A stretch of DNA of 25,271 nt from Tubiluchus corallicola. Its lineage: Eukaryota; Priapulida; Priapulimorpha; Priapulimorphida; Tubiluchidae. Below the pieces are notes generated by a model. The model was not told the origin of the DNA, did not search any database, and worked only from the letters and a program-made list of their open reading frames with translations. The stretch is from positions 89,167-114,437 of the forward strand of contig JAQGDQ010000384.1 in NCBI GenBank assembly GCA_030141605.1. The letters run 5' to 3'. Both the position numbers and the translations under genes were made by a program. Below, piece by piece: positions 16,588 through 25,271 of the stretch; positions within the stretch are counted from its first letter, which is position 1; every line of letters begins with the position of its first letter.

Positions 16588-17529
16588 ATGAATATTGCTT
16601 CCTATCTATTAGAATTGCTGAGGATGCATGAATGCGTTATTGTACCTGGCTTTGGCGGATTTACAACAAACTATCGTTCTGCCAGGATTGATATGGATAG
16701 AAGCACCTTCTCTCCTCCGAGAAAAGAGCTTGTATTTAACCGTAAACTTGACAGAGAGGATAGACTGCTAGCCAATTATATCGCGAAAAAGGAGAGTACC
16801 AGCTGTGATGATGTGCTAAGGCTCATTGAAAAATTCACAGGCGAACTATGGGCTAAACTTAAAAAAGGCGAAAACCTAAATTTATACGGAATAGGGCTTT
16901 TCTACTTTGATAGCTATGGTAAATTGAGCTTCGAACCCGATAGCGAGGAAAACTTGCTTACAGAGGCTTATGGTATGCCATCTTTTCATTTTTCAGAGCG
17001 TAAGAGCAGGGCAAACTACACTTCACCCCCCGTTTTAAACTTGCAAGACAGGGGTAGTGAGCAGCATGCCAGACCAAGCCCGGGAATGACGGGACGTACT
17101 TTAATAATAGCCACATTTATTATTGTGGCTCTCGTTATTGCTCCGTTTGACCAGATAGAGAGACTTCAAATACTCCCAGGGGATAAAGCGACAAATACCG
17201 TTATTTGGGAGGAGAGAACTGCACCCGATAACACACAGAGCCAGACAGAAAAGGTGGCAGAAGAGGAAAAATTGGCTCGGCTACCAACAGAAACAGGTGC
17301 GCGCTATTACCTCGTAATAAATAGTTTCGGCAGTCGTGCAAATGCTGAAAAGTATCACAGGGGCCTCCTTAACCAAGGACATAACTCAGAAATTTTATCC
17401 TTCCGTGATGGAAGTATAAGAGTAACGATAGGAAATTCTTTTCAAAGCAAGGAAAAAGCCGAAGAGGCAGCAGATCGTATTAATTCCAATCGCCGCAATA
17501 GCGTTTGGGTAATAGAATGGAAAAACTAA
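16588..17529 (+). CDS. HU/CCDC81-like and SPOR domain membrane protein
   Basis: A 313-residue protein with two HU-like (CCDC81-type) domains in about the first 125 residues (ECVIVPGFGGFTTNYRSA; later LKKGENLNLYGIGLFYFDS), a transmembrane helix at about 171-188, and a C-terminal SPOR domain at about 235-310 (YYLVINSFGSRANAEKYHRG). SPOR domains bind peptidoglycan stripped of stem peptides, usually at division sites, so the protein probably links an intracellular HU-like domain to the cell wall. It has its own promoter and lies between rpoN and a second SPOR-like gene in the same direction. Its last 20 codons form the start of a tandem repeat unit that extends into the next gene. Confidence 0.9.
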   Translation: MNIASYLLELLRMHECVIVPGFGGFTTNYRSARIDMDRSTFSPPRKELVFNRKLDREDRLLANYIAKKESTSCDDVLRLIEKFTGELWAKLKKGENLNLYGIGLFYFDSYGKLSFEPDSEENLLTEAYGMPSFHFSERKSRANYTSPPVLNLQDRGSEQHARPSPGMTGRTLIIATFIIVALVIAPFDQIERLQILPGDKATNTVIWEERTAPDNTQSQTEKVAEEEKLARLPTETGARYYLVINSFGSRANAEKYHRGLLNQGHNSEILSFRDGSIRVTIGNSFQSKEKAEEAADRINSNRRNSVWVIEWKN

Positions 17530-17630
17530 AATCCTTTGGGAGGCATAAAATACAATATATTTTATATCTTCCGCTTTAATAGGACAGTCTCATCAATATG
17601 GAATGGAATGACAATGGAGATCTTTTAGAA
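17470..17630. repeat. Tandem junction repeat, unit A (161 bp)
   Basis: The unit starts in the last codons of the HU-SPOR gene, crosses the intergenic gap, and ends in a copy of the first codons of the next gene (ATG at 17598, reading MEWNDNGDLLE). That short frame continues into unit B and stops at 17645 after 15 codons. This copy holds the true 3' end of the HU-SPOR gene. Confidence 0.9.
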
Positions 17631-17792
17631 GCAAAACGTAATTAATGCCCCAATCACCACACTAACGCTTATGTAATGGAATGGAAAACTAAAATCATTT
17701 GGAGACATAAAATACAATATATTTTATATCTTCCGCTTTAATAGGACAATCTAATCAATATGGAATGAAGTGACAATGGAGATCCTTTAGAA
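17631..17792. repeat. Tandem junction repeat, unit B (162 bp)
   Basis: Second copy, starting GCAAAACG where unit A has GCAGATCG. It holds a decayed copy of the end of the upstream gene, the same intergenic sequence, and a decayed start of the downstream gene in which ATG GAA is followed at once by TGA (17760-17768). Neither gene is intact in it. Confidence 0.9.
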
Positions 17793-17949
17793 GCAAAACG
17801 TATTAACGCCCCCAATCACCACACTAACGCTTATGGAATGGAAAACCAAAATCCTTTGGAGACATAAAATACAATATATTTTATATCTTACACTTTAATA
17901 GGACAGTCTCATCAATATGGAATGGAGTGACAATGAAGATCTTTTAGAA
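17793..17949. repeat. Tandem junction repeat, unit C (157 bp)
   Basis: Third copy, again beginning GCAAAACG. It includes the true start of the SPOR-like gene at 17917 and ends at TTAGAA (17949), after which sequence is unique. The block shared by all units (TAAAATACAATATATTTTAT and onward) lies directly before the ATG and may carry the promoter, though no TAnnTTTG box is visible. Confidence 0.9.
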
Positions 17950-18588
17950 CTGGAGGGTGACAGTGTGCCCAAAAGAGGCCCAGCAGAGGACCCTAAAGAG
18001 GTGCGTGAGCTAACAGCCCAAAAAGCAAATATGAGGGAAAAGGCCATTGCAAAAGAGATAGAACGCCTTAGAACGACCCAAAACTTTCTGCGCTCACGCC
18101 TAAAAAGAAAATCTATTGTCTTTTCGATCCTTATAGTGCTACTTGCAGGAATTACAGTAGTACTATATATATATATCAAAATGCCTCAAACATTTAATGA
18201 AATTAAAATTATGCCCGACAGGACTATTTCAGATATAATAGATCCCATTGACTACCCTAAGAAAGAGGATATCAGATTTATGATCCAGATAGGAGCCTAC
18301 CATGGAAAAGTCTTAGACATAGAGAATGAGGTTGCTTTCACTTCTTATGATTCTGTATCATATTATAATGATAAAAATGACGGTTTAATAAAATATTTGT
18401 TTGGGAACTTTAGCAGCTACGAAGAGGCCACAAAAGCACTGTTAAGGGCAAGATCTCAGTTTAAAGATGCCTATATCATTCCATTCGATGAGGAGCAGCA
18501 AAGGAGGATCGAGTGGAATGCCTGCCATAAAGTGCTTGGATTGCCAAGTCATTGCGGGCCGCATGGCTATGCGGACATGCCAGAATAA
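17917..18588 (+). CDS. Single-pass membrane protein with SPOR-like domain
   Basis: A 223-residue protein with an acidic then coiled-coil-prone N-terminus (residues 1-62, rich in Glu, Lys and Arg), one transmembrane helix (about 66-87) and a periplasmic region whose residues 120-195 (FMIQIGAYHGK, then YLFGNFSSYEEATKALLRA) fit a SPOR-like fold. The tail ends with a short His/Cys/Gly-rich segment (NACHKVLGLPSHCGPHGY). A role in cell-wall or division-site attachment is inferred from the domain and from the adjacent HU-SPOR gene. The start is supported because the tandem repeats preserve the same ATGGAATGG context. It could also be called a hypothetical membrane protein. Confidence 0.82.
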   Translation: MEWSDNEDLLELEGDSVPKRGPAEDPKEVRELTAQKANMREKAIAKEIERLRTTQNFLRSRLKRKSIVFSILIVLLAGITVVLYIYIKMPQTFNEIKIMPDRTISDIIDPIDYPKKEDIRFMIQIGAYHGKVLDIENEVAFTSYDSVSYYNDKNDGLIKYLFGNFSSYEEATKALLRARSQFKDAYIIPFDEEQQRRIEWNACHKVLGLPSHCGPHGYADMPE

Positions 18589-18627
18589 GTTGCAAACATA
18601 GCGCCTCCACTTTCAGTTCTTGAGGCC

Positions 18628-18660
18628 TTTGTAAAACTCATCTTTTTATTAATATTTTTG
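18628..18660 (+). promoter_or_regulatory. Consensus-like promoter far upstream of rel
   Basis: TTTG at 18628-18631 and TATTTTTG at 18653-18660 have a 21-base spacing, a good Bacteroidota promoter, but lie 178 bases before the rel ATG. A second possible -7 box (TAATTTTA, 18790-18797) is nearer. If the distal promoter is used, the leader would contain the shared upstream element. Confidence 0.5.
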
Positions 18661-18670
18661 TCAAAATCAT

Positions 18671-18765
18671 CTTCAAAGCTCTCACTTACATTAATAAACT
18701 ACTATTTTTATCGAACTTTCCCCCAATCTAAATCAAAACTTTTGCCTTACAAAAGCCTTGTGCTT
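18671..18765 (+). repeat. Shared upstream element, copy before rel
   Basis: The anchor CTTCAAAGCTCTCACTTAC (18671-18689) is followed after 40 bases by AAATCAAAA (18730-18738), then by CTTAAATTGC, which resembles CTTAAATGGC in the asnS copy. The anchor starts 168 bases before the ATG of rel. Confidence 0.5.
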
Positions 18766-18838
18766 AAATTGCTATGTCGGTAAAAACATTAATTTTACAC
18801 CTGGCAGTGAAATTTACAGGAGAAAATGAAATCAAATA

Positions 18839-21022
18839 ATGAGTTTACAAACTGAAGCAGAAAAAAGACATATTGACGACTTATTTCATGACCTTCTAAT
18901 GTCATTTCGCTACCGTAAGCTGACAAATGAAAGCAAAGTCCAGATAACGAAAGCATTTGAGTTTGCAAATGAAGCACACATGGGAGTAAGGCGCAAATCG
19001 GGAGAACCATATATCTTGCACCCTCTGTCAGTTGCCAAAATAGTTACACACGATATCGGGCTGGGCACCACCTCAGCTATAGCAGCCATTCTACATGATG
19101 TTGTCGAGGATACCGACTATACAGTGCAGGATATTGAGAGTATTTTTGGGAAGAAAGTTGCATTACTCGTCGACGGACTGACAAAGATATCAGGCTCCTC
19201 CTATTCGATCCAGGCAGAGAACTTTAAAAAAATGCTGCTAACGCTATCTGATGATGTTAGGGTTATACTTATTAAACTGGCAGACCGGCTGCACAATATG
19301 CGCACACTTGACTTAATGCCCCGTAATAAGCAGCTGAAAATATCTGGTGAAACGCTTTATGTTTATGCTCCGCTGGCCCATCGCTTTGGACTGTATATAA
19401 TAAAATCGGAACTGGAAGACTTGAGCCTCAAATTCAAGCTCCCTGAAGTGTATAACAATATTCAGCTGCAACTACATGACAACAGAAAAAAGCTGGATCA
19501 CTTCGTGGATATTTTTACCCGACCGATAAAGAAAAAACTAAAAGAAGAGAAATTTAACTTCTCTATCAGCGGACGTACCAAGTCCATATACTCCATTTGG
19601 GGGAAAATGCAGGCTAAGAATATCCCATTTAGCGAAATTTATGACCTTTACGCTGTCCGGATTGTTTTTGACCCTGCCAAAAATATGGATGAAAAAAGGC
19701 AATGTTTCGATATCCTTTCGCTTATAACGGATATATACAGGCCTAAGCAAGAACGCCTCCGAGACTGGATTACAACCCCCAAAAGCAATGGATACAGGGC
19801 TTTGCATATTACCGTAATGGGACAGGAAGGGCGCTGGGTAGAGGTTCAGATAAGAAGTAAAGAGATGGATGAGGTTGCTGAGTGGGGATTTGCGGCTCAC
19901 TATAACTACAAAGAAAAGAGCCACGGCGAAACGGAACTTGGAAACTGGCTGGGTAAAATACGGGAACTATTACAAAACCCGGAGTCTAACGCTCTCGACT
20001 TTCTTGATGAATTCAAATTAAACCTCTACTCTCAGGAGGTTGTCGTTTTTACCCCCAAAGGGGAGATGAGACAAATGCCAAAAAATGCGACTGTCCTGGA
20101 TATGGCATACGAAATACACACAGACCTGGGAAACAAATGCATAGGAGCGAAGGTAAACCACCACCTGGTCTCCATCAGCCACATACTTAAAAGCGGAGAC
20201 CAGATAGAGATACTATCCTCCAGCAAACAAAAACCCAAACCGGAGTGGCTCTCTTATGCTATAACAGCGCGGGCAAAGTCAAAGATTAAAAGCTATCTAA
20301 AACAGGAACAGGACAAATATATAGAAAAAGGGATGGAGGCTGTTACAAAAAAACTGGACAAGCTTAACATAAAACCATCTTCACACACTCTAAGAAAGAT
20401 TATTCGGCATTTTTCATTAAACTCCAAAGAACAACTATATACAGAAGTTGGACTTGGACTGATAAGCCTTGATAATATAAAAGAGATATTATATAAAAAG
20501 TCCGAGAAAAAGGTCATTAAATTCTGGAGGCTCCTCCCTACAAGTAGAAAAACAAACAAAGCTACTGTAGACAGAAAAAAGACTTTCCTGCTGAAAGAGG
20601 GAATGGCAGACTATACTCTTGCTACATGCTGCAATCCAATTCCTGGAGATGACGTTGCAGGCTACATTTCGGAAGGGAAAAAAATATTTATTCATAAGAA
20701 GAGCTGTCCTGAGGCTATAAGCTTAATGTCTAAGCACGGGGACAGTGTTATAGATGTGGAGTGGACACGCTTTAAAGTCCGCTCCTACCTGTCACATGTT
20801 CATATCAGAGGAATCGATAAGCAAGGTATTGTAAATAGCATCACCAACATTGTATCGAACGAGTACAATATCAATATGCGCTCAATAAGCTTTGATGCAC
20901 ATGATGGTACGTTTGAAGGGAACTTATTCCTGTACGTACACCATACCGAAGATTTACAAAAGCTTATTTCAAAACTCTCCAATATAAAAGGTGTCGAAGC
21001 TGTGGGAAGGGTTGCGTCCTAA
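18839..21022 (+). CDS. rel: Bifunctional (p)ppGpp synthetase/hydrolase (Rel/SpoT)
   Basis: This 727-residue protein makes and degrades the stringent-response alarmone. The hydrolase HD domain is complete: RRKSGEPYILHP, HDVVEDT (His86, Asp87, Glu90, Asp91) and LADRLHNMRT (Asp149). The synthetase domain has RTKSIYSIWGK, YDLYAVRIVF, RLRDWITTPKSNGYRALH and EVQIRSKEMDEVAEWG. The basic RLRD motif fits bifunctional enzymes and not RelA-only ones, which have an acidic motif there. A TGS domain (about 400-460), a zinc-finger-type region with CCNPIPGDDVAGYI and a C-terminal ACT domain complete the Rel layout. It is the last plus-strand gene of the housekeeping block and converges with the secreted phosphatase-family gene. 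Confidence 0.97.
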   Translation: MSLQTEAEKRHIDDLFHDLLMSFRYRKLTNESKVQITKAFEFANEAHMGVRRKSGEPYILHPLSVAKIVTHDIGLGTTSAIAAILHDVVEDTDYTVQDIESIFGKKVALLVDGLTKISGSSYSIQAENFKKMLLTLSDDVRVILIKLADRLHNMRTLDLMPRNKQLKISGETLYVYAPLAHRFGLYIIKSELEDLSLKFKLPEVYNNIQLQLHDNRKKLDHFVDIFTRPIKKKLKEEKFNFSISGRTKSIYSIWGKMQAKNIPFSEIYDLYAVRIVFDPAKNMDEKRQCFDILSLITDIYRPKQERLRDWITTPKSNGYRALHITVMGQEGRWVEVQIRSKEMDEVAEWGFAAHYNYKEKSHGETELGNWLGKIRELLQNPESNALDFLDEFKLNLYSQEVVVFTPKGEMRQMPKNATVLDMAYEIHTDLGNKCIGAKVNHHLVSISHILKSGDQIEILSSSKQKPKPEWLSYAITARAKSKIKSYLKQEQDKYIEKGMEAVTKKLDKLNIKPSSHTLRKIIRHFSLNSKEQLYTEVGLGLISLDNIKEILYKKSEKKVIKFWRLLPTSRKTNKATVDRKKTFLLKEGMADYTLATCCNPIPGDDVAGYISEGKKIFIHKKSCPEAISLMSKHGDSVIDVEWTRFKVRSYLSHVHIRGIDKQGIVNSITNIVSNEYNINMRSISFDAHDGTFEGNLFLYVHHTEDLQKLISKLSNIKGVEAVGRVAS

Positions 21023-21169
21023 GACACGAACAGAATAAAGACCCGCCTTAAGAACGTTTGCAGGGTATAAAGGTTCAGGGCGAGGAAGAATTTGATGAAA
21101 AGTGCAGCCTGATGACGTAGTGCAGACTCTGACAAAAAATAAAAAGATAAGTCCCCTTTCGCAAAAACC

Positions 21170-22006
21170 TCACTCTTTTAGCGAAAGCTTAACCACAACA
21201 GGGAGGTGGTCTGATGGAAACCGGTTATCTTTTATATCACTCAACGCAGCATACTTCTTTATGGAGATATTATCTGTTACAAAGATATAATCTATCCTGG
21301 CATCAAGCTCCCTTGTCAGGTCAAAGCCATTTGCAGTGCCATACGGCCCGTATGGAGGAGACTCTGATATATCATAACTGTCTCTTAGCGAATTTTTAAT
21401 AATTGAGATACCATCGCTTTCAGGCCTTAGGTTAAAGTCGCCGCACAACACAACAGGACTGCGCCCTGCAATCTCCTTGACTTTACGAATTACCAGCTTT
21501 GCAGATTCCAAACGAGCAATATCCCCTTTATGGTCAAAATGCACGTTGAAAACATATAGTGTTTCTCCGCTTCTGGTATCCCTGAGCTCCGCCCATGAAC
21601 ATATCCTTTTACATGCAGCATCCCATCCAAAATTGGGAACGGAAGTCTCCTCACTAAGCCAGAAATCCCCGTTTTTAACAAGCTCAAATCTACTGGTTTT
21701 ATAGAAAATTGCCGAATGTTCCCCTGCACTTTCCCCATCATCCCTCCCTACTCCCACATAAGCAAAGTCCGGGATAGAAGCGATATCCTCCAACTGACTC
21801 TTAAACCCCTCCTGAGTACCAATTATCTCAAACTCATGGTATACTATTAACGACTTCAAATGCTCAACACGATTGCGCCACACATTAGCTCCGTCCTTCT
21901 CTGTCTTCATTCTTATATTGAACGTAGCCACATTAATAGGCTCTCGGGCTGTTAACAATAAGGCATTTATAGTGAAAGCAGCGATAAGAATCAGTTTGTA
22001 AATCAT
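21170..22006 (-). CDS. Secreted endonuclease/exonuclease/phosphatase-family protein
   Basis: A 278-residue protein with a signal peptide (about residues 1-20) and a full EEP fold: FNIRM (metal-binding Asn), GTQEGF (Glu), FNVHFDH, GDFNLRPES, RIDYIF and SDHLPVV. The family cleaves phosphodiester or phosphomonoester bonds with a divalent metal; members linked to SusC/SusD loci may act on phosphorylated glycans, lipids or nucleic acids, but the substrate cannot be fixed from sequence. It lies 14 bases after the SusD stop and is probably the third gene of that operon. The signal peptide places it in the periplasm or outside. Confidence 0.9.
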   Translation of the reverse strand: MIYKLILIAAFTINALLLTAREPINVATFNIRMKTEKDGANVWRNRVEHLKSLIVYHEFEIIGTQEGFKSQLEDIASIPDFAYVGVGRDDGESAGEHSAIFYKTSRFELVKNGDFWLSEETSVPNFGWDAACKRICSWAELRDTRSGETLYVFNVHFDHKGDIARLESAKLVIRKVKEIAGRSPVVLCGDFNLRPESDGISIIKNSLRDSYDISESPPYGPYGTANGFDLTRELDARIDYIFVTDNISIKKYAALSDIKDNRFPSDHLPVVVKLSLKE

Positions 22007-22020
22007 AGTCAGTTATTTTT

Positions 22021-23793
22021 TTACCATCCGATATTTTGGGTGAGATTATTATTCACATCAATATCATATTGTGGAATAGGGTAAAGATAATGCTTTTCCT
22101 CAAACAACTTATCTCCCGGGTTCCACATTAACTCCCCTCTGTCATTATCGGAAAGAGTATACTTCTCTTCTCCTCCTACTTTTATGAAAACAAGTTTCTT
22201 ATAAGCCTCTGAATCTTCAAACTCAGGGGGGGCATCTGTGCTGTAAAAGACAACATCAAAAACTCCGTCACTATTAAGGTCCATCGGCATATCCAGCGCC
22301 TCAACATATATCCCATTGTAGTCGACATTCATCAGAGAGCCGGCTCTCCACCTAACCAGATCATAAAACCTGAACCCCTCAAGGACAAGCTCAATCCCCC
22401 TCTCCCTCCTTACCTCCAACAGGACAGGATCTGAAATGTCCGGAAAATACTCCTGCTGGATATATTCATCTGCTAAAGTTGGCAACACTGCAGCTCCGGA
22501 AATACCGCCCCTCCCCCTCAGCTCCCCTATCGTCATACTCCAATCCTCTGCTGTAAATGTCCCCAATTCAGCTTTTGCCTCCGCATAGTTAAGAAGAACC
22601 TCTGCATACCGTATAATAGATATCGCATTATCATTACGGCTTTCATCGTCATAGGGAAACTTCTCATCAAAACACCATTTAATAGGTTGGTAACCTGTAT
22701 ATACAGTTCTGAAATCAGGTGGTGCTACCTCGGGAACACCCTGGGCAGTACGCATATAATCCCCCAACCTTATGGTCTGTGCTAACCTTTTATCCCTACC
22801 TGCTACCTCCAGCTCAAATGGCATGGTTTTGTAATTGGGATCATCTGTAAACGGTGTCCCGTCTAAAGAGAGGTATGTATTAATAAACTTCCTTGTAAGG
22901 CTGGGACGTATACCATAGGTAGGGCTTACATACCGCCTGTTGGCTGCCGTAGTAATTTTCAGGTCGGCATCACATACATAAGATAAAATAATTTCTGGCA
23001 CTACAGGCGACTTGCTTATAAAGAGAGCCCTATAGGAATTGTCTTCCCCCGATGCCGTGTAAATATTATAGTTTCCCTCATTTATAAGGCTCCTGGCAGC
23101 TTCGGCAGATTGTGAAAACCAAAAATCGGCTGTTCCCGAAAGGCTTAGCCCGGTGTGATATTTCCTGAAAGACCCCTCAAACAGACATATCCTTGACTTG
23201 AGTGCATAAGCTACACTCTTTGTTATTAATGTATGGCTCGGATCTATCTCCTGCTGAATATTCGCTATTGCAAAATCTATATCTGCCAGAATGGAATCCA
23301 TAACAAGAACCCTTGAATCACGGGGGTTAAATAGCTCTTCATCCGTATTTGACATAGCCCTGTTTATCCACGGCACATCACCAAACCTTTTCACTTTCTC
23401 AAAGTAGAAATATGCTCTGAAAAACCTTGCAATACCTTTGTAGTTTGCTTTGGTAGACTGCGATACAGTTGATGTCTCAATACTCTCTAAAAAGAAATTT
23501 ATGTTTCTTAGCTGTGTCCATGTCCACCCTGTAGCAACTCTTGCATCATAACTATTAGGACGTATATAGTCGTTAATACTGGTGCCTGTAACATAGTCGG
23601 ACATATTATCTCCCAAAAATATATCTTCCCCGCCCGGAAGTATTTGATAAAATGAGTTGGCGTAGAGGGAGAGCCCCTCTTCTGTATTAAAAACAGTATC
23701 CTTGCTTGCCGAGTCTTTTGGCAGTTCGTTCAGAGAGCATGAAAATGCTAATATCCCGGTGATAAACACTAATACTTTATTTCCGTTTTTCAT
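22021..23793 (-). CDS. SusD/RagB nutrient-binding outer-membrane lipoprotein
   Basis: A 590-residue SusD-family protein. The start MKNGNKVLVF leads to a lipobox (LAFSC, Cys19), so it is a lipoprotein exposed at the outer membrane. It shows the family's tetratricopeptide-like helices and the C-terminal RagB/SusD region, with EVLLNYAEAKAELG and LEVRRERGIELVLEGFRFYDLVRWR, a hallmark of the family. It starts 12 bases after the upstream SusC stop. By family knowledge it forms a lid over the SusC barrel and captures ligand. The ligand is not determinable here, and no glycoside hydrolase is visible in the window. Confidence 0.96.
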   Translation of the reverse strand: MKNGNKVLVFITGILAFSCSLNELPKDSASKDTVFNTEEGLSLYANSFYQILPGGEDIFLGDNMSDYVTGTSINDYIRPNSYDARVATGWTWTQLRNINFFLESIETSTVSQSTKANYKGIARFFRAYFYFEKVKRFGDVPWINRAMSNTDEELFNPRDSRVLVMDSILADIDFAIANIQQEIDPSHTLITKSVAYALKSRICLFEGSFRKYHTGLSLSGTADFWFSQSAEAARSLINEGNYNIYTASGEDNSYRALFISKSPVVPEIILSYVCDADLKITTAANRRYVSPTYGIRPSLTRKFINTYLSLDGTPFTDDPNYKTMPFELEVAGRDKRLAQTIRLGDYMRTAQGVPEVAPPDFRTVYTGYQPIKWCFDEKFPYDDESRNDNAISIIRYAEVLLNYAEAKAELGTFTAEDWSMTIGELRGRGGISGAAVLPTLADEYIQQEYFPDISDPVLLEVRRERGIELVLEGFRFYDLVRWRAGSLMNVDYNGIYVEALDMPMDLNSDGVFDVVFYSTDAPPEFEDSEAYKKLVFIKVGGEEKYTLSDNDRGELMWNPGDKLFEEKHYLYPIPQYDIDVNNNLTQNIGW

Positions 23794-23805
23794 TACTTTT
23801 TGAAC

Positions 23806-25271
23806 TTAAAATGTAAGTGAGATGCCTAATGTAATACTTGTTAAAATGGGGTAGTTGTACTCATCACCGGAGTTTCCCGAAGTAAGGTCTCTGTCTGAAC
23901 CATGAATATTACCCACATCTGTATCTCTTGTATATCTGTACATGGGGGACCACGACCACAGATTTTCTCCCGACGCATACACTTTTGCATCGCTCATATA
24001 CACTTTACTGACGAACGAGCGGGGAAGAGTATAACCCACCTGTAAGCTCTGTAACCTTATATGAGCTGCATTTTGCAAATACCGGGTTTGCGAAACATCC
24101 AGCTCTCTACCCCAGCCTGCAACATACCCCCTGAGCCTGGGCAAATATGCGTCAGGATTTTGTTCCGACCACATATTATCAAGGTGCCACGTGGGCAGAT
24201 CATTGTATGGCCTATTATACTGCCCGAAAAACCTGGATTCGCTACCCGGATACCAATCCTGCTTTAACACTCCCTGAAACATTGCGTTGAAAAAGAAACT
24301 ATTCCAGTCTGTACTCAGGTTTATCCCATAAATATACCTTGCAGATGAGTTACCAATAATTTGCATATCTCCCGGGTCATTCACCGTTCTTTCCCCGTCA
24401 TTAATTTTGTTATCTCCATTTATATCTTCAAAACGAATATCCCCCGGAAGCAGAGTCTTACTTGTAGATGACGGTATATAGGATTGATCAGGAGCAGAAT
24501 TGATTTCATCCTGTGACCTGAATAATCCCATAGTCTTATATCCCCATATTTCTCCTATTTTCATGCCGACATAATAGTCACTCAGAAGCTTTTCAGGATT
24601 GTTGTATTTAGTTATTTCCGACTGGCTATCAGATATACCCAGACTTATACTATATGTAAAAGGCTTTCCAGAAAGATTAAACTTGTCAAAAAACTTTATG
24701 CTCAGCTCCCAGCCCGATGTCATTAAGTCTGCATAATTGCCATAAGGTGTTTCCGCTCCATACACAGCAGGAGGTGTCAAAGCTTTTGTAAACATGTCGG
24801 TTGTCTTTCGCCAGTATCTGTCGCCTGAAACAAACAACTTATTGGATATAAGTCCAATATCAATACCTACGTTTAGCGTTGTAGAGGTCTCCCATGTAAG
24901 CCCCTCCGGCATCGACGGTGGTATTGAAAAGTATAATGGCTTTTCACCATTGACGATTCTTGATAAAGTCGATGGTGAGTAGGTCTCAATAAACCGGTAT
25001 GAAGAGATGCTCCCATTTCCAAGGGATCCGTAAGATGCTCTGAACTTTAGGTTTGATATAATCTTATCCGAAACAGTGAAAAACTGCTCCTCTGACACTC
25101 TCCACGCTGCAGACAATGACGGGAACATCTGGTACTGATCATCTGTATCAAACTTTGATGAGCCATCATACCTCCCATTTACTTCAATCAGATATCTATT
25201 GTCATAACTATAGTTAAACCTGTAAAACACTCCGAAAATCCGCCACCTCTCATAGCCTCCCAGCGTGATGA
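23806..25271 (-). CDS. SusC/RagA TonB-dependent receptor, C-terminal part, continues beyond window
   Basis: About 488 codons of the beta-barrel end of a SusC-family receptor. Visible family marks are YDNRYLIEVNGRYDGSSKF, SLSAAWRVSEE, LGNGSIS, ETSTTLNVGIDIG, and the last strand ending ITLGISLTF with terminal Phe. The frame is open to the window edge (GGYERWRIFGVF precedes), so the GTG at 25230 is not a real start. It precedes susD by 12 bases in the same operon. The signal peptide, plug and any regulatory domain lie outside. Confidence 0.95.
   Translation of the reverse strand, partial: ITLGGYERWRIFGVFYRFNYSYDNRYLIEVNGRYDGSSKFDTDDQYQMFPSLSAAWRVSEEQFFTVSDKIISNLKFRASYGSLGNGSISSYRFIETYSPSTLSRIVNGEKPLYFSIPPSMPEGLTWETSTTLNVGIDIGLISNKLFVSGDRYWRKTTDMFTKALTPPAVYGAETPYGNYADLMTSGWELSIKFFDKFNLSGKPFTYSISLGISDSQSEITKYNNPEKLLSDYYVGMKIGEIWGYKTMGLFRSQDEINSAPDQSYIPSSTSKTLLPGDIRFEDINGDNKINDGERTVNDPGDMQIIGNSSARYIYGINLSTDWNSFFFNAMFQGVLKQDWYPGSESRFFGQYNRPYNDLPTWHLDNMWSEQNPDAYLPRLRGYVAGWGRELDVSQTRYLQNAAHIRLQSLQVGYTLPRSFVSKVYMSDAKVYASGENLWSWSPMYRYTRDTDVGNIHGSDRDLTSGNSGDEYNYPILTSITLGISLTF

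Noticed and set aside
17470-17949. CRISPR array as an explanation for the tandem repeats
   Set aside because: The units are about 160 bp without short repeats and unique spacers, and they contain pieces of the flanking genes. No cas gene is present.
23810-23825. A match to the CTCACTTACAT part of the shared upstream element, on the minus strand
   Set aside because: It encodes the conserved last strand of SusC (SLTF), lies at the end of a gene and lacks the second anchor, so it is a coincidence.
23806-25230. GTG at 25230 as the start of a short outer-membrane protein
   Set aside because: The frame continues upstream to the window edge with SusC-like sequence, so this is an internal valine codon.

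Overview
The window is chromosomal DNA of a member of the Bacteroidota, most likely Bacteroidales or a close relative. The evidence is two SusC/RagA receptors (one with SusD), an ECF sigma/FecR/TonB-transducer operon, two SPOR-domain membrane proteins of a type common in this phylum, and promoter-like boxes of the Bacteroidota form TTTG-N19-21-TAnnTTTG. By eye the left third is more AT-rich than the right half, so the two sides may differ in history.

Left, 1-3928, all on the minus strand: an ECF sigma factor, its FecR-type anti-sigma factor and a SusC/RagA transducer with an STN domain, cut by the window start. Between fecR and susC, on the opposite strand, lie a promoter-like sequence and a strong intrinsic terminator that would make a ~100-nt RNA antisense to the susC start. 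Next, 4184-6391, is a class II ribonucleotide reductase that keeps its active-site cysteines but has lost its N-terminal ~120-130 residues.

Centre, 6392-12694, is an accessory region rich in remnants: a long inverted repeat, nested IS3-family debris with a frameshifted transposase, IS21-like terminal repeats abutting a beheaded GNAT acetyltransferase, an intact rsgA-like GTPase gene followed by a foldable attC-like site, and a tyrosine integrase pseudogene in two halves. The halves share a 172-bp near-identical direct repeat and enclose 2.4 kb with an intact AbiEi-like/Fic fusion gene and an ArdC-like fragment. The integrase N-terminal half faces the 3' end of a tRNA-Lys gene, a plausible integration target.

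Right, 12695-21022, is a housekeeping block: tRNA-Lys(TTT) on the minus strand, then asnS, rpoN, an HU/CCDC81-SPOR protein, a second SPOR-like membrane protein and a bifunctional Rel (p)ppGpp enzyme on the plus strand. Two features stand out. The junction between the two SPOR genes is present three times in tandem (17470-17949). A conserved upstream element precedes asnS, rpoN and rel at similar distances (168-183 bases from its start to the start codon).

The end, 21170-25271 on the minus strand, is a SusC/SusD pair followed by a secreted endonuclease/exonuclease/phosphatase-family protein, with 12-14 base gaps that suggest one operon. The SusC N-terminus lies beyond the window.
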